From an uncultured Pseudomonadota bacterium (GTDB lineage Bacteria; Pseudomonadota; Gammaproteobacteria; Methylococcales; Methylomonadaceae), in contig CAIQDI010000018.1 in NCBI GenBank assembly GCA_903870545.1, positions 124,001 through 188,000 on the forward strand: a stretch of 64,000 bases of DNA. The letters are read 5' to 3'. The notes under the pieces were generated by a model. It worked only from the letters and a program-made list of their open reading frames with translations, was not told the origin of the DNA and searched no databases. Each line of letters begins with the position of its first letter. Positions within the stretch are counted from its first letter, which is position 1. The position numbers and the translations under genes are program-made. Positions 37,043 to 47,763 of the stretch are shown here, piece by piece.

Positions 37043-38800
37043 TTACATCGCTTCGGGTGCGCCAATGCCTAACAACGTCAAGCCATTGACCAACACTTGT
37101 CGAATGGCGGCAATTAAATTCAAGCGTGCATTTCGTACCGTGTCGCTCTCGACTAAAAATTGATGCGCGTTGTAATAAGTATGAAAATCGGTCGCTAATT
37201 CACGCAAATAGTTAATGATTAAATGCGGTTCATATTGCGTCGCGGCACGTTCAATCACTTCGGGATAACGCGCCAACGTCGTCAATAATGCGGTTTCGTG
37301 TTCGGCTGTCAATTCGGCTAAATTCGCCATTCCTAACGCCACATCTTGAGTAAATCCTTTTTCACCCAATTGACGAAACACGCTGCAAACTCTGGCGTGT
37401 GCGTATTGAACGTAAAAAACAGGATTTTCGTTTGATTTTGATTTTGCGAGTTCTAAATCGAAATCCATGTGCTGTTCAGAACGGCGCATCACATAAAAAA
37501 ACCGCGCGGCATCTCTGCCCACTTCGTCGCGCAATTCGCGCAAAGTTACGAATTCACCAGAGCGCGTGGACATAGACACTTTTTCTTCGCCACGCCACAA
37601 GCTGGCAAATTGAACGAGCAAGACGTTTAATTTTGTGGCATCTGCGCCTAAAGCGGTCAAAGCCGCTCGAACTCGTGGAATATAACCGTGATGATCCGCA
37701 CCCCAAATATCGATTAACACGTCAAAACCGCGTTCTAATTTGTTCCAGTGGTAAGCAATATCGGACGCAAAATAAGTCGGTTGACCATTATCACGAATCA
37801 CCACGCGGTCTTTTTCGTCGCCCAATTCGCTCGATTTAAACCAAATCGCACCGTCTTTTTCGTATAAATAATTATTCGACTTCAAAACCGCCAAGGCTTT
37901 GTCAATTGAACCGTCATCCATCAACGAACGTTCTGAAAACCATTGATTGTAAGTCGTGCCAAATTCGGCTAAATCGTCTTTGATGTCGTCCAAAATATCA
38001 TTCAAACCCGTATCGAAAACCACGCGGTAATCAGCGTTCAGTAATTCTTTGGCGCGTGAAATTAGCGCGTCGATGTAAATTTCTTTGTCGCCGCCTTCGG
38101 GTTCATCAAGTGGCAAATCAGCGAAAACGATTTCGCTTGAATGGGCGAATTTTTTACCGTGTTGATTAACTAATTTTTGAGCAATATCGCGCACATAATC
38201 GCCGCGATAAGCGTTGCTGGGAAATATGAATGTTTCGCCGCTGGCTTCTAAATAGCGCAACCAAACGCTGGTCGCTAGAATATCCATTTGTCGTCCCGCG
38301 TCGTTGACGTAGTATTCACGATGCACGTCAAAACCTGTGGCGGTTAATAAATTTCCCACGACCGAACCATACGCCGCGCCGCGTCCGTGTCCAACGTGCA
38401 AAGGCCCCGTAGGATTTGCCGAGACGAATTCGACTTGAACTTTTTTGCCTGCGCCGATTTGGCTTTTACCGAACAATCTACCTGCCGCGTGAATGTCTGC
38501 AATCACTTGATATTGCGCGTTGGAATTCATGAAAAAATTGATAAATCCTGCGCCCGCAATTTCAACTTTTGAAATCGCTTCGTTTATGGGTAACGCGGCA
38601 ATAATTTGTTCAGCCAGTTGGCGCGGATTGGTTTTGGCTGGTTTTGCCAACATTAACGCGATATTCGTAGCAAAATCACCGTGCGCCGTGTCGCGGGTGC
38701 GTTCAATGTGAACGGTAGGATTTAAATCGGCGGGTAAAATTTCTTGCGCTTTTAATGCCGCGACAGCTTGAGAAATAAGGGTTTCGAGTTGTTTTTTCAT
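37043..38800 (-). CDS. argS: Arginyl-tRNA synthetase
   Basis: ArgRS charges tRNA-Arg. The 585-residue class I enzyme has the ArgRS N-terminal additional domain, the HIGH-type motif in [19 protein letters not shown], the KMSK-like [13 protein letters not shown], and the anticodon-binding domain with [21 protein letters not shown]. The length is standard. It is the first gene of a minus-strand series with the SPOR, M48, dapC and dapD genes. Confidence 0.97.
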   Translation of the reverse strand: MKKQLETLISQAVAALKAQEILPADLNPTVHIERTRDTAHGDFATNIALMLAKPAKTNPRQLAEQIIAALPINEAISKVEIAGAGFINFFMNSNAQYQVIADIHAAGRLFGKSQIGAGKKVQVEFVSANPTGPLHVGHGRGAAYGSVVGNLLTATGFDVHREYYVNDAGRQMDILATSVWLRYLEASGETFIFPSNAYRGDYVRDIAQKLVNQHGKKFAHSSEIVFADLPLDEPEGGDKEIYIDALISRAKELLNADYRVVFDTGLNDILDDIKDDLAEFGTTYNQWFSERSLMDDGSIDKALAVLKSNNYLYEKDGAIWFKSSELGDEKDRVVIRDNGQPTYFASDIAYHWNKLERGFDVLIDIWGADHHGYIPRVRAALTALGADATKLNVLLVQFASLWRGEEKVSMSTRSGEFVTLRELRDEVGRDAARFFYVMRRSEQHMDFDLELAKSKSNENPVFYVQYAHARVCSVFRQLGEKGFTQDVALGMANLAELTAEHETALLTTLARYPEVIERAATQYEPHLIINYLRELATDFHTYYNAHQFLVESDTVRNARLNLIAAIRQVLVNGLTLLGIGAPEAM

Positions 38801-38863
38801 GGTGTTACAAATAGTCTAAAAATTAGGGCGCATTATCCATTAAAGTGACCGATTTATCAAAAA

Positions 38864-38905
38864 TGCCGCAAGACCCTGTCTCTTCAGGTCGGGTAGGTAG
38901 CGGCA
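38864..38905. repeat. Left-end hairpin of the IS605-type relic
   Basis: TGCCGC (38864-38869) pairs with GCGGCA (38900-38905); inside it GACC (38872-38875) can pair with GGTC (38887-38890). Position and foldback form fit the subterminal hairpin recognised by Y1 transposases. Confidence 0.45.
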
Positions 38906-38918
38906 TACTCGGCGTGAT

Positions 38919-39200
38919 TTGCTACTGTTGAATAATTTCAAAAAATCGGCTGAAAAATTAGCCATGTTGCAACGCAAGTTAAAACACAAAAAGAAGTTTT
39001 CGCAAAACTGGCTCAAACAAAAAGCCAAAATTACGCATCGCTATCTGACACAAGCTAAATTCGTTTGTGTGGAATGTGGCTATAACAATAACGTTGACGT
39101 AGTCGGCGCAATCAATGTGTTAACCCGAGGTCTATCGCGGGCTAGAGTCTGTGAATTGAACCGTGCGGTAAGGCGGTCAGCAGCAGAAACCCGCAGGTAA
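38919..39200 (+). pseudogene. Truncated tnpB (IS200/IS605 RNA-guided nuclease), internal deletion
   Basis: The 93-codon remnant joins two distant parts of TnpB. The first is the helical segment FKKSAEKLAMLQRKLKHKKK...NWLKQKAKITHRY from the middle of the protein. The second is the C-terminal zinc-ribbon/RuvC-III segment FVCVECGYNNNVDVVGAINVLTRG with one Cys pair and the last catalytic Asp. The N-terminal half, the other Cys pair and about 100 residues between the two parts are missing, so no nuclease can be made. The 3' end and right end remain, so an RNA of the omega type could still be produced. Confidence 0.8.
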
Positions 39201-39227
39201 TAGCGATAGTCGCCCGCTCCTTAGCAA

Positions 39228-39267
39228 TAAGGAATCCCCGTTCCATTTAGGGCTGGGAGGAGGTCAA
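39228..39267 (+). repeat. Right end of the IS605-type relic
   Basis: The string GGAATCCCCGTTCCATTTAG (39231-39250), then GGCTGGGAGGAGGTCAA, is the typical right-end foldback of TnpB-encoding IS605-family elements, ending at TCAA. In active elements an omega-RNA would end here and take its guide from the following flanking bases. Confidence 0.7.
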
Positions 39268-39366
39268 GTGTTGCCCGTTGCACTCAAAAAATTACATCGA
39301 CAACGCACGCACAATTAAAAATTATAATACAATGCACCGATTACAATTTTTACCGAGTGAGCAATC

Positions 39367-39603
39367 ATGACAGAACTTATGAGCAGTGGCATAGAATTGA
39401 TGTTTGCGGGCATGGGCATTGTGTTTTTATTTTTGACCATGCTTGTCATCGTTATCAACACGATGTCTGGATTGATACAGCGTTACTTCCCTGAAGAACC
39501 TGTATCCAGCATCAGCATTCCTATTGCCAAAAATACCGCGATCGATAAAAGTTATATCGCCGCGATAACTGCCGCGATACACCAATATCGCAGCACCCAC
39601 TAA
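39367..39603 (+). CDS. oadG: Oxaloacetate decarboxylase gamma subunit
   Basis: OadG is the small membrane subunit that holds the Na+-pumping decarboxylase together. The 78-residue product has one N-terminal membrane helix (IELMFAGMGIVFLFLTMLVIVINTM) and a soluble tail ending in the family-like AIAAITAAIHQYRS segment. A consensus TATAAT (39323-39328) lies about 40 bases before the start. It is the first gene of oadG-oadA-oadB. Confidence 0.9.
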   Translation: MTELMSSGIELMFAGMGIVFLFLTMLVIVINTMSGLIQRYFPEEPVSSISIPIAKNTAIDKSYIAAITAAIHQYRSTH

Positions 39604-39689
39604 TACTTAATCACACCTTCCAACCCTTGCCAATCAAACGCTAAACAGTTGCTAATAAAAACTGGACAGCAAAAGGAGAGATATTAAAA

Positions 39690-41465
39690 ATGGCTATTAA
39701 CACCCAAAAATTAGGCATCACCGAAGTGGTTTTGCGTGACGCACATCAGTCTATTTTAGCTACGCGCATTCGTACCGAAGATATGTTACCGATTTGCGCT
39801 CAATTAGATGAAATCGGTTACTGGTCAATTGAATCATGGGGCGGCGCAACGTTTGATGCGTGCATTCGTTATTTGGGCGAAGACCCGTGGGAAAGATTAC
39901 GTTCATTAAAAGCGGCGATGCCGAAAACGCCACAACAAATGTTATTGCGCGGTCAGAATTTACTCGGTTATCGCCATTATGCCGACGATGTGGTCGATAA
40001 ATTTATTGAGCGTTGCGCGGTGAATGGCATTGACGTATTTCGTATTTTCGATGCGATGAACGATATGCGTAATATTGAACATTCGATTAAAGCGGTTAAA
40101 CAAACGGGCAAACACGCACAAGGCACCATTTCTTACACGACCAGCCCGGTTCATACGTTACAAACGTGGCTGGATTTAGGCAAAACGATTGAAGATATGG
40201 GCGCGGATTCGATTTGTATTAAGGACATGGCGGGATTATTGAAACCGTACGAAGCCTTTGAACTTGTGTCGAAATTGAAAAAAAGTACGGCGATTCCGAT
40301 TCATTTACATTGCCACGCGACCACCGGTTTAAGCGTCGCCACGTTAATTAAAGCCATCGAAGCAGGCGTTGATAACGTCGATACCGCGATTTCATCTTTG
40401 AGTATGACGTACGGTCACAGCCCCACCGAAACCATCGTTGCCAGTTTAGAAGGCGAAAAACGGGCAACAGGTTTGGATTTAATTAAACTCGAAGACATCG
40501 CGCATTATTTTCGCGACGTGCGTAAAAAATACGCCCAATATGAAGGCGGTTTGAAAGGCGTTGACGGTCGAATTTTGGTGTCGCAAGTGCCAGGTGGCAT
40601 GTTGACCAATATGGAAAGTCAGCTTAAAGAACAAGGTGCGGCGGATAAATTTGACGAAGTGATGAAAGAAATTCCGCGCGTGCGTGAGGATTTGGGTTTC
40701 ATTCCGTTGGTTACGCCGACTTCGCAAATTGTTGGTACGCAAGCCGTGATGAACGTGATGAATGGCGAGCGTTATAAATCGATTACCAAAGAAACCGCCG
40801 CCGTTTTAAAAGGTGAATATGGCGTAACTCCCGCGCCCGTGAATGCTGAATTACAAGCCAAAGTTTTAAATGGCGCACAGCCGATTACTTGTCGTCCAGC
40901 CGATTTAATCGACGCGGAAATGGATAAATTGATTGCCGATGTTCAAGAAAAAGCCAAAATTGAAAATGTAAAATTGACCGGAAATGTGGAAGAAGACGCT
41001 TTAATTAACGGTTTATTTGCACAAGTAGGTTGGAAGTTTTTGGCGAATCGTAATAATCCGAGCGCATTTGAACCTAAACCTGATGCCGCAGCGTTTGCCG
41101 CTGACAATGCACCGAAAAAAGAGTCAGGCGTTGAAACCTACACCGTCAATGTCGATGGCAAAAACTTCAATGTTGCCGTGGCGGCAGGCGGAACGGCGTT
41201 AAATATCCAAGCGGTTTCCCATCATGCGGCACCGTTAGCGGCTGTTGCGGGAAGTGGCGCAACCATTGCTGCACCAATGTCGGGTAACATTTTAAAAGTG
41301 TTAGTCGATGTTGGTAGCGAAATAAACGAAGGCGATGTCGTTGTGTTAATGGAAGCGATGAAAATGGAAACCGAAGTTCGTTCTAAATTCACCGGCGTAG
41401 TCAGCGCAGTTCATGTGAAAGAAGGCAACGCGGTGGCTGGTGGCAATGTGTTAGTTTCTTTATAA
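39690..41465 (+). CDS. oadA: Oxaloacetate decarboxylase alpha subunit
   Basis: OadA carries out the carboxyl transfer from oxaloacetate to biotin. The 591-residue product begins with the carboxyltransferase barrel ([19 protein letters not shown], the metal-binding [10 protein letters not shown] region, and [19 protein letters not shown]), continues through the PYC_OADA domain, a flexible Ala-rich linker, and ends with a biotinyl domain whose EAMKMETEV carries the biotin-lysine. Ribosome-binding site AAGGAGAG is strong. It lies 86 bases after oadG and 8 before oadB. The pump couples oxaloacetate decarboxylation to Na+ export. Confidence 0.96.
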   Translation: MAINTQKLGITEVVLRDAHQSILATRIRTEDMLPICAQLDEIGYWSIESWGGATFDACIRYLGEDPWERLRSLKAAMPKTPQQMLLRGQNLLGYRHYADDVVDKFIERCAVNGIDVFRIFDAMNDMRNIEHSIKAVKQTGKHAQGTISYTTSPVHTLQTWLDLGKTIEDMGADSICIKDMAGLLKPYEAFELVSKLKKSTAIPIHLHCHATTGLSVATLIKAIEAGVDNVDTAISSLSMTYGHSPTETIVASLEGEKRATGLDLIKLEDIAHYFRDVRKKYAQYEGGLKGVDGRILVSQVPGGMLTNMESQLKEQGAADKFDEVMKEIPRVREDLGFIPLVTPTSQIVGTQAVMNVMNGERYKSITKETAAVLKGEYGVTPAPVNAELQAKVLNGAQPITCRPADLIDAEMDKLIADVQEKAKIENVKLTGNVEEDALINGLFAQVGWKFLANRNNPSAFEPKPDAAAFAADNAPKKESGVETYTVNVDGKNFNVAVAAGGTALNIQAVSHHAAPLAAVAGSGATIAAPMSGNILKVLVDVGSEINEGDVVVLMEAMKMETEVRSKFTGVVSAVHVKEGNAVAGGNVLVSL

Positions 41466-41473
41466 AGGTTGTC

Positions 41474-42601
41474 ATGGAAAATTTAATTTCATTGTGGCAC
41501 AGCACCGGCATTTATAACTTTACCGGTGGTCAGGCATTTATGATGCTCATTGGCTTTTTATTGTTATTTTTAGCAATCAAAAAAGGCTTCGAGCCATTGT
41601 TATTATTGCCGATTGGCTTTGGCGCAATTTTGAGTAACATTCCTGTTGCGGGCATTGCTGAAGAAGGCGGCATTCTGCATTTCTTGTATTACGGCATTAA
41701 GTTAGGCATTTTTCCGTTGCTGATTTTTATGGGCGTGGGCGCGATGACCGATTTTGGCCCGATGATTGCCAATCCTAAAACGTTATTATTAGGCGCAGCG
41801 GCGCAAGTCGGTATTTTTGCATCGTTAATTGGCGCGTTGGCGTTAAATATCATTCCAGGTTTGGAATTTTCGCTGAAAGATGCGGCGGCGATTGGCATTA
41901 TCGGCGGCGCAGATGGACCAACCGCCATTTATGTCGCGTCGAAACTCGCACCCGATTTACTCGGTGCAATTGCCGTTGCCGCTTACTCGTATATGGCGTT
42001 GGTGCCGTTAATTCAACCACCCATTATGCGGGCGTTGACGACCGAAGCTGAACGCAAAATCGAAATGCAGCAACTGCGTCACGTCAGCAAAACCGAAAAA
42101 ATTCTGTTTCCACTCACGTTGTTATTGTTATCGATTTTATTGTTGCCTTCTGCTACGCCGTTGGTGGGCATGTTTGCGTTGGGTAATTTAATGAATGCAA
42201 GTGGTGTGGTCGATCGTTTAAGTCAAACGGCACAAAACGAATTGATTAACATCGTGACGATTTTCTTAGGATTAGCAGTCGGTTCAAAACTGAGTGCTGA
42301 AGCATTTTTACAAGTCAAAACGCTGGGCATTTTAGCGTTAGGCGCGGTGGCATTTGCGATTGGAACGGCAGCCGGTGTGATGATGGCAAAATTGATGAAT
42401 CGATTTAGCGATACACCGATTAACCCGTTAATTGGTGCGGCGGGCGTTTCTGCTGTGCCGATGGCAGCGCGAGTAGCGAATAAAATTGGTTTAGAAAGCA
42501 ATCCACATAATTTTTTATTGATGCACGCAATGGGGCCAAACGTGGCAGGTGTAATTGGTTCGGCAGTAGCAGCGGGTGTTTTACTGAGTTTAATTAAATA
42601 G
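41474..42601 (+). CDS. oadB: Oxaloacetate decarboxylase beta subunit (Na+ pump)
   Basis: OadB is the membrane part that decarboxylates carboxybiotin and moves Na+ out. The 375-residue product is very hydrophobic with about nine or more membrane segments and has the family signatures [20 protein letters not shown] (with the essential Asp) and [19 protein letters not shown]. It ends the oadGAB operon and is followed by a terminator. Related decarboxylases share beta subunits, but the alpha subunit points to oxaloacetate. Confidence 0.96.
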   Translation: MENLISLWHSTGIYNFTGGQAFMMLIGFLLLFLAIKKGFEPLLLLPIGFGAILSNIPVAGIAEEGGILHFLYYGIKLGIFPLLIFMGVGAMTDFGPMIANPKTLLLGAAAQVGIFASLIGALALNIIPGLEFSLKDAAAIGIIGGADGPTAIYVASKLAPDLLGAIAVAAYSYMALVPLIQPPIMRALTTEAERKIEMQQLRHVSKTEKILFPLTLLLLSILLLPSATPLVGMFALGNLMNASGVVDRLSQTAQNELINIVTIFLGLAVGSKLSAEAFLQVKTLGILALGAVAFAIGTAAGVMMAKLMNRFSDTPINPLIGAAGVSAVPMAARVANKIGLESNPHNFLLMHAMGPNVAGVIGSAVAAGVLLSLIK

Positions 42602-42624
42602 TTTTCTGCCGCTTTTCCAAAATA

Positions 42625-42666
42625 AAAAACCGCCCTTTTGCATCATGCTGAGGCGGTTTTTTTTTG
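42625..42666 (+). terminator. Terminator of the oad operon
   Basis: AAAAACCGCC (42625-42634) and GGCGGTTTTT (42652-42661) pair across a 17-base loop and run into T-tract. Confidence 0.85.
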
Positions 42667-42922
42667 AAAAAAAATCGGGTCAAAAAGTAATTTATTTGAA
42701 TGGAAGATCGGTGAATTACTTGCTGATTACCAATGGTAGCTTTTAGCTATCTTGCCAATGTAACAGCTTTTTTTAATACTTCAAAATAAAAATACGATAC
42801 AAAATAAATACTTGCTCACCACCAAAAAAAAGTTGTATCCTTCGATTGCCGATTTGAATCTGTTTTTTCGGTGATTGGTTTGAATTTCTTTTGAATTACT
42901 CAATAAACTTTTGGAGCGCATC
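42667..42922 (+). promoter_or_regulatory. Gene-free upstream region of hsp20
   Basis: About 255 bases before hsp20 hold no ORF. A small foldback (GGTAGC at 42734-42739 with GCTATC) is present. I looked for a heat-shock sigma-32 promoter and for an ROSE-like or fourU RNA thermometer and found no convincing match, so promoter and control remain undefined. Confidence 0.3.
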
Positions 42923-43372
42923 ATGGCTATTATTCGTTATGAACCTTTGGGTTTGCTAAGTCAGTTACAAAAAGAGTTATCACGTTCTTTCACTAATCTG
43001 GGCAATGAGTTCGGTGAAGGTTCACTTTTAACAGCTGAGTGGATGCCAGCAGTTGATGTGAAGGAAGAAGAGAATCAATTTGTGATTCACGCCGATATTC
43101 CAGGCGTGAAACCCGAAGACATTGAACTTAATCTGGAAGCAGGTGTTTTAACGATTAAGGGTGAAAAATATTCTGAATCGAAGACCGAAAAAGAAGGTTA
43201 CAAGCGGGTGGAACGTACACAAGGTGCGTTTTATCGTCGTTTTAGTTTGCCTGGTGTGTCTGCTAATTCAGAAACCGTTGCCGCAAAATTCAAAAACGGG
43301 GTGTTGGAAATTACGATTCCTAAGTGCGAGGCTGAGAAGCCAAAACGTATCACCATTTCTACGGAAGAGTAG
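42923..43372 (+). CDS. Small heat-shock protein Hsp20
   Basis: The 149-residue product is an alpha-crystallin-type holdase. It has a short N-terminal arm, an alpha-crystallin domain from about residue 40 (WMPAVDVKEEENQFVIHADIPGVKPEDIELNLEAGVLTIKGE to YRRFSLPGVSANSETVAAKFKNGVLEITIPK), and a C-terminal tail with the RITIS-type I-x-I motif. The start at 42923 is chosen because GGAG lies 6 bases upstream; a TTG 12 bases earlier is less likely. A broken second hsp20 follows 75 bases later. Confidence 0.95.
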   Translation: MAIIRYEPLGLLSQLQKELSRSFTNLGNEFGEGSLLTAEWMPAVDVKEEENQFVIHADIPGVKPEDIELNLEAGVLTIKGEKYSESKTEKEGYKRVERTQGAFYRRFSLPGVSANSETVAAKFKNGVLEITIPKCEAEKPKRITISTEE

Positions 43373-43446
43373 ATTTTCTGTAGAGTAAAGCATTGGAACA
43401 GGGATGTTCCGTATTCGATTTGTTTTGTGCAAATGGGAGAAATAAA

Positions 43447-43939
43447 ATGAATGATCAAGTTATTATGGTGGCGGGAGCTGTGTTACTCATCGTAGTGGGC
43501 GTGCAAACTTACATGATTTTCCAGTTAAACGACAAAATAAAACAATTAAGCCAACAAGACGATTCACCTTTTTGGCAACCGATTAAAAAACCACTTTTAC
43601 CCGCAATTTTCCCTTTCAAACTTACTTTAATCGATCCATTTTCCGATAATCAATTTTGGAATCTTTACGAAGAAATACAACGTATGCAGGCGCAAATGGA
43701 GCAAATTTTCGGTGATTCATTTTCGTGTTTTCACGGCAATCATCCTTTCGGAAGTTTTGATGAAAACGGAAAGTGCGAAAGAAAGTAATGAGGATAATGG
43801 TAAATATCAACGGCGTGAGCGTTTCATTGGCAGGATTCATTGTATTTTGACGTTACCAGGCACTGCAAATGCAACGAAAATGACAACCGATTACACGAAT
43901 CGGGTGTTGACCTTCACGATTCCGGAGCAATCTGTTTGA
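43447..43939 (+). pseudogene. Broken membrane-anchored Hsp20 gene
   Basis: Two frames together spell parts of an inner-membrane-anchored Hsp20. The first frame (43447-43788) gives a membrane helix (VIMVAGAVLLIVVGVQTYMIF), then NLYEEIQRMQAQMEQIFGDSF and GSF before running out of frame. The second (recognisable from about 43757 to 43939) gives MKTESAKESNEDNGKYQRRE and then RFIGRIHCILTLPGTANATK, the end of an alpha-crystallin domain. The middle of the domain, about 40 residues with the APG/LPG strand region, is missing and the frame shifts by one. A deletion after GSF is the simplest explanation. The first frame could still make a 113-residue membrane protein without a chaperone domain. Confidence 0.75.
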
Positions 43940-43948
43940 GTTGTGCTT

Positions 43949-43972
43949 GTTCCCACGTCGAAACGTGGGAAC
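43949..43972. repeat. Perfect hairpin after the broken hsp20
   Basis: GTTCCCACGT and ACGTGGGAAC form a perfect 10-bp stem with a CGAA loop, lying between the hsp20 remnant and the metH stop on the opposite strand. No T-run follows. It resembles short dispersed palindromes (GTTCCCAC...GTGGGAAC) seen in related genomes; only one copy is in this window. Confidence 0.6.
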
Positions 43973-43986
43973 GCTGAAATTTCTGC

Positions 43987-46900
43987 TTAATTATTCAAAT
44001 GTGCCACCAACCACCGTGCCATAACATCTTCTGTCATATTTTTACGGCGGGCGTAATCCACGAGCTGGTCTTTATCAATTTTACCCACGTTGAAATACTG
44101 CGATTGTGGATGCGCGAAATACCAACCGCTTACCGCTGAAGCCGGATACATCGCAAAGTTTTCAGTCAATTCAATCGTGGTATTTTCAGTCACATTCAAC
44201 AACGCAAATAATTTTGCTTTTTCAGTGTGGTCAGGACACGCCGGATAACCTGGCGCAGGACGAATGCCTTTGTAATTTTCGTGAATCAACGCTTCATTAT
44301 CTAAACTTTCGTCGCTGGCATAACCCCAGTATTCTTTGCGAACCAGCAAATGCAAGTACTCCGCAAACGCTTCAGCTAATCTGTCCGCCAACGCTTTCAA
44401 CATAATCGCGCTGTAATCGTCATGGCCTTTTTCAAATTCAGCGAGTTTCGTTTCGATGTTAATCCCCGTCGTCACGGCAAATCCACCGATATAATCCACC
44501 ACGCCGCTTTCGATTGGCGCGACAAAATCCGATAAACAAAAATTTGCACGACCAGGTGCTTTCACGTTTTGTTGACGTAAATGATGCAACGTTTCAATCA
44601 CTTCTTGGCGTGATTCGTCTGCATATAATTGAATATCATCATCGACAGAATTTGCAGGGAAGAAACCAATCACGGCGCGGTTTTCTAGCCAATTTCCAGC
44701 AATAATTTTTTCGAGCATTTCTTGCGCTTCGGCGAATAATTTACGCGCCACATCGCCGACCACTTCATCATTTAGAATTTTCGGATAACCGCCCGCGAGT
44801 TCCCACGTTTGAAAAAAGGGCGACCAATCGATATATTTTGCCAGCGTTTCGAGCGACACATCGTCAATCACTTTCACGCCTAAAAATGACGGTTTGGCGG
44901 GGTGATTTGTCCAAACGTGTTTATTTTTACGCGCATTTTCTAACGAATGTTGCAGCGTTTTGGCTTCTTTGCCTTTGTGACGCTCACGCACTTCAACGTA
45001 TTCCGCCCGAATGCTCGCCATATAATCGGTGGCTAATTCACCGCTCAACAAATTACTCGCCACGCCCACCGCGCGGGATGCGTCGGTCACATAAACCACG
45101 GAATTTTTATAATGCGGTTCGATTTTCACAGCGGTATGAGCGCGAGAAGTCGTCGCGCCACCAATCAACAACGGAATCGTAAAACCTTGGCGTTGCATTT
45201 CTTTGGCGACGTGAACCATTTCATCGAGCGACGGCGTAATTAAACCGCTCAAACCAATAATATCAACCTTTTCAAGCCGCGCAGTTTGCAAAATCTTTTC
45301 GGCTGAAACCATTACGCCCAAATCAATCACGTCGTAATTGTTGCATTGCAAAACCACCGCGACGATATTTTTGCCGATGTCGTGAACGTCGCCTTTCACG
45401 GTTGCCATCAAAATTTTGCCGTTACTTTGACGGTCGGCGGCAGATTTATCCGCTTCCATAAACGGCATTAAATACGCCACGGCTTTTTTCATGACTCGCG
45501 CAGATTTCACGACTTGCGGCAAAAACATTTTGCCCGCACCAAACAAATCGCCGACCACATTCATCCCGTCCATCAACGCGCCTTCGATAACGTGCAACGG
45601 GCGTTCGGCTTGCAAACGCGCTTCTTCGGTATCTTCGTCAATGAAATCGGTAATTCCTTTCACCAGCGCGTGCGCCAAACGTTGATTGACGGGTAAATGT
45701 CGCCATTCGGCATCTTCTTTTTTGACTTCAATCGAACCGTCACCACGATATTTTTCTGCCAATGCGAGCAACATATCGGTGCCGTCGCCGTTGTGTTGAT
45801 TCAAAATCACGTTTTCAACAGCGTCGCGTAATTCGCGTGGAATATCTTCATAAAGCGCGAGTTGTCCCGCGTTCACAATGCCCATCGACATGCCCGCTTT
45901 AATCGCGTGATATAAAAATACCGCGTGAATCGCTTCGCGGACAGGATTATTGCCACGAAACGAAAATGACACGTTCGACACGCCGCCCGAAATCAGCGCG
46001 TGCGGCAAAGTGCGTTTGATTTCACGGGTTGCTTCGATGAAATCCACGCCGTAATTGTTGTGTTCGTCGATGCCCGTGGCGACGGCAAAAATGTTCGGGT
46101 CGAAAATAATATCTTCGGGCGGGAAACCGATTTGTTCGGTGAGAATTTTGTACGCGCGTTGGCAAATTTCAATTTTGCGTTCTTTCGTATCGGCTTGTCC
46201 CGCTTCGTCGAACGCCATCACAATCACCGCCGCGCCGTAACGTCGCACCAGTTTCGCGTGTTCAATAAATTTGGCTTCGCCTTCTTTCATCGAAATCGAA
46301 TTGACCACGCCTTTGCCTTGAATACATTTCAAACCTGCTTCCAAAATGTCCCATTTCGACGAATCCAACATGATTGGCACTTTTGAAATGTCGGGTTCAG
46401 ACGCGATTAACATCAAAAAACGCACCATCGCGTCTTTGGATTCGAGCATTCCCTCGTCCATATTGATGTCGATAATTTGTGCGCCGTTTTCGACTTGTTG
46501 TTTCGCAACGTCGAGCGCGGCTTCAAAATTTCCTTCAATAATTAAGCGTTTAAATGCGGCTGAACCCGTGACATTGGTGCGTTCGCCGATGTTCACAAAC
46601 AAACTTTCGGCGGTAATGTTTAACGGTTCTAAACCTGATAAACCGCAATGTTTGGGAATATCAGGAATTTGGCGCGGCGGGAATTTTTCAACCGCTTTGA
46701 CAATCGCGCGAATCGTATCAGGCGACGTGCCGCAACAGCCGCCAATGATATTTAAATAACCGCTTGCCGCCCAATCCGCGATTTCTGCCGCCATCATTTC
46801 AGGCGTTTCGTCGTATTCGCCAAACGCATTGGGCAAACCTGCGTTTGGATGAGCCGAAACGTGCGTGTCGGCGATATTGGATAATTCTTCAATATATTGG

Positions 46901-47655
46901 CGTAATTCGGTCGCGCCTAACGCGCAGTTAAAACCAAACGAAATCGGTTTGACGTGTTTCAATGAATTCCAAAACGCGCCAACAGTTTGACCCGAAAGCG
47001 TGCGTCCCGAAGCGTCGGTAATCGTGCCAGAAATCATCACCGGCAACGCAAAACCTAATTCTTCAAACGCACTTTCCACCGCAAAAATCGCGGCTTTCGC
47101 GTTCAAGGTATCAAACACGGTTTCAATCAAAATCAAATCCGCGCCGCCATCGATTAACGCTTTCGTGGCTTCGGTGTAAGCAATCACTAAATCATCAAAA
47201 AAGATATTCCGAAAACCGGGATCATTCACGTCCGGCGACATCGACGCGGTGCGATTGGTTGGCCCTAAAACACCTGCGACAAAACGCGGTTTTTCAGGTG
47301 TTGAAAATTCATCAGCCGCTTCACGCGCCACTTTCGCCGCCGCAAAATTGAGTTCATACGCCAACGATTCCATTTCATAATCCGCCATCGCAATCGTGGT
47401 GGAGTTGAACGTATTCGTTTCGACAATATCCGCGCCCGCTTCAAAATACGCGCTATGAATCGCTTTGATAATGTCGGGCTGCGTCAAACACAACAAATCA
47501 TTATTGCCTTTCACGTCCGTTTGCCAATTCGCAAAACGTTCGCCGCGATAATCTTTTTCGTCGAGTTTATAGCTTTGAATCATGGTTCCCATCGCGCCAT
47601 CGAGAATAAGAATGCGTTGTGCGAGGTGTTTTTTAAATAAGTCGGTTCTGTTCAT
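43987..47655 (-). CDS. metH: Cobalamin-dependent methionine synthase
   Basis: MetH transfers a methyl group from methyltetrahydrofolate to homocysteine through cobalamin. The 1222-residue product has the full set of modules: homocysteine-binding barrel with zinc cysteines (FNCALGA near 247, GGCCGTSP near 310), pterin-binding barrel ([16 protein letters not shown] ...), the cap and B12-binding domains with [14 protein letters not shown] (the DxHxxG base-off motif), and the C-terminal reactivation domain ([34 protein letters not shown]). The length matches E. coli MetH. The start at 47655 gives the family N-terminus; a frame to 47751 is not coding. No cobalamin riboswitch is visible upstream. 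Confidence 0.98.
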   Translation of the reverse strand: MNRTDLFKKHLAQRILILDGAMGTMIQSYKLDEKDYRGERFANWQTDVKGNNDLLCLTQPDIIKAIHSAYFEAGADIVETNTFNSTTIAMADYEMESLAYELNFAAAKVAREAADEFSTPEKPRFVAGVLGPTNRTASMSPDVNDPGFRNIFFDDLVIAYTEATKALIDGGADLILIETVFDTLNAKAAIFAVESAFEELGFALPVMISGTITDASGRTLSGQTVGAFWNSLKHVKPISFGFNCALGATELRQYIEELSNIADTHVSAHPNAGLPNAFGEYDETPEMMAAEIADWAASGYLNIIGGCCGTSPDTIRAIVKAVEKFPPRQIPDIPKHCGLSGLEPLNITAESLFVNIGERTNVTGSAAFKRLIIEGNFEAALDVAKQQVENGAQIIDINMDEGMLESKDAMVRFLMLIASEPDISKVPIMLDSSKWDILEAGLKCIQGKGVVNSISMKEGEAKFIEHAKLVRRYGAAVIVMAFDEAGQADTKERKIEICQRAYKILTEQIGFPPEDIIFDPNIFAVATGIDEHNNYGVDFIEATREIKRTLPHALISGGVSNVSFSFRGNNPVREAIHAVFLYHAIKAGMSMGIVNAGQLALYEDIPRELRDAVENVILNQHNGDGTDMLLALAEKYRGDGSIEVKKEDAEWRHLPVNQRLAHALVKGITDFIDEDTEEARLQAERPLHVIEGALMDGMNVVGDLFGAGKMFLPQVVKSARVMKKAVAYLMPFMEADKSAADRQSNGKILMATVKGDVHDIGKNIVAVVLQCNNYDVIDLGVMVSAEKILQTARLEKVDIIGLSGLITPSLDEMVHVAKEMQRQGFTIPLLIGGATTSRAHTAVKIEPHYKNSVVYVTDASRAVGVASNLLSGELATDYMASIRAEYVEVRERHKGKEAKTLQHSLENARKNKHVWTNHPAKPSFLGVKVIDDVSLETLAKYIDWSPFFQTWELAGGYPKILNDEVVGDVARKLFAEAQEMLEKIIAGNWLENRAVIGFFPANSVDDDIQLYADESRQEVIETLHHLRQQNVKAPGRANFCLSDFVAPIESGVVDYIGGFAVTTGINIETKLAEFEKGHDDYSAIMLKALADRLAEAFAEYLHLLVRKEYWGYASDESLDNEALIHENYKGIRPAPGYPACPDHTEKAKLFALLNVTENTTIELTENFAMYPASAVSGWYFAHPQSQYFNVGKIDKDQLVDYARRKNMTEDVMARWLVAHLNN

Positions 47656-47726
47656 TTTAGTGAGTTTGTTTCGGTAAAAAGATGGGTGAAATGATACCAG
47701 ACGGCGGGAATTATGTGCGATTTGCA

Positions 47727-47755
47727 ATGGATGAGCTTGCTTGAAACTCATCCAT
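47727..47755. repeat. Inverted repeat between psd and metH
   Basis: ATGGATGAG and CTCATCCAT (9 bp) with an 11-base loop, just past the phosphatidylserine decarboxylase stop on the minus strand. The T-run is on the plus-strand side, so it is a poor terminator for that gene; it may protect the mRNA 3' end. Confidence 0.4.
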
Positions 47756-47763
47756 TTTTGATT

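Larger units (their letters stand above)
38858..39267 (+). mobile_element. Mini IS200/IS605-type element with TnpB remnant
   Basis: The block starts after TTAT (38854-38857), a typical target motif of this group. It has a left-end hairpin region (TGCCGC at 38864-38869 with GCGGCA at 38900-38905), a tnpB remnant, and a right end with AATCCCCGTTCC...TTTAGGG..GGGAGGAGGTCAA, which closely resembles known IS605-family right ends and finishes with TCAA at 39264-39267. About 410 bp remain of an element that normally is well over 1 kb. It cannot move itself and looks like a non-autonomous relic. Confidence 0.65.

Noticed and set aside
38840-39028. 62-codon minus-strand ORF near argS
   Set aside because: It is antisense to the tnpB remnant and the left-end hairpin of the IS605-type relic, without coding signs.
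42667-42922. Sigma-32 promoter or RNA thermometer for hsp20
   Set aside because: No match to the heat-shock promoter boxes or to ROSE/fourU elements was good enough to annotate.
47656-47763. Cobalamin riboswitch before metH
   Set aside because: I looked for the B12 box in the upstream stretch and found none; the space is also too short for the full aptamer.
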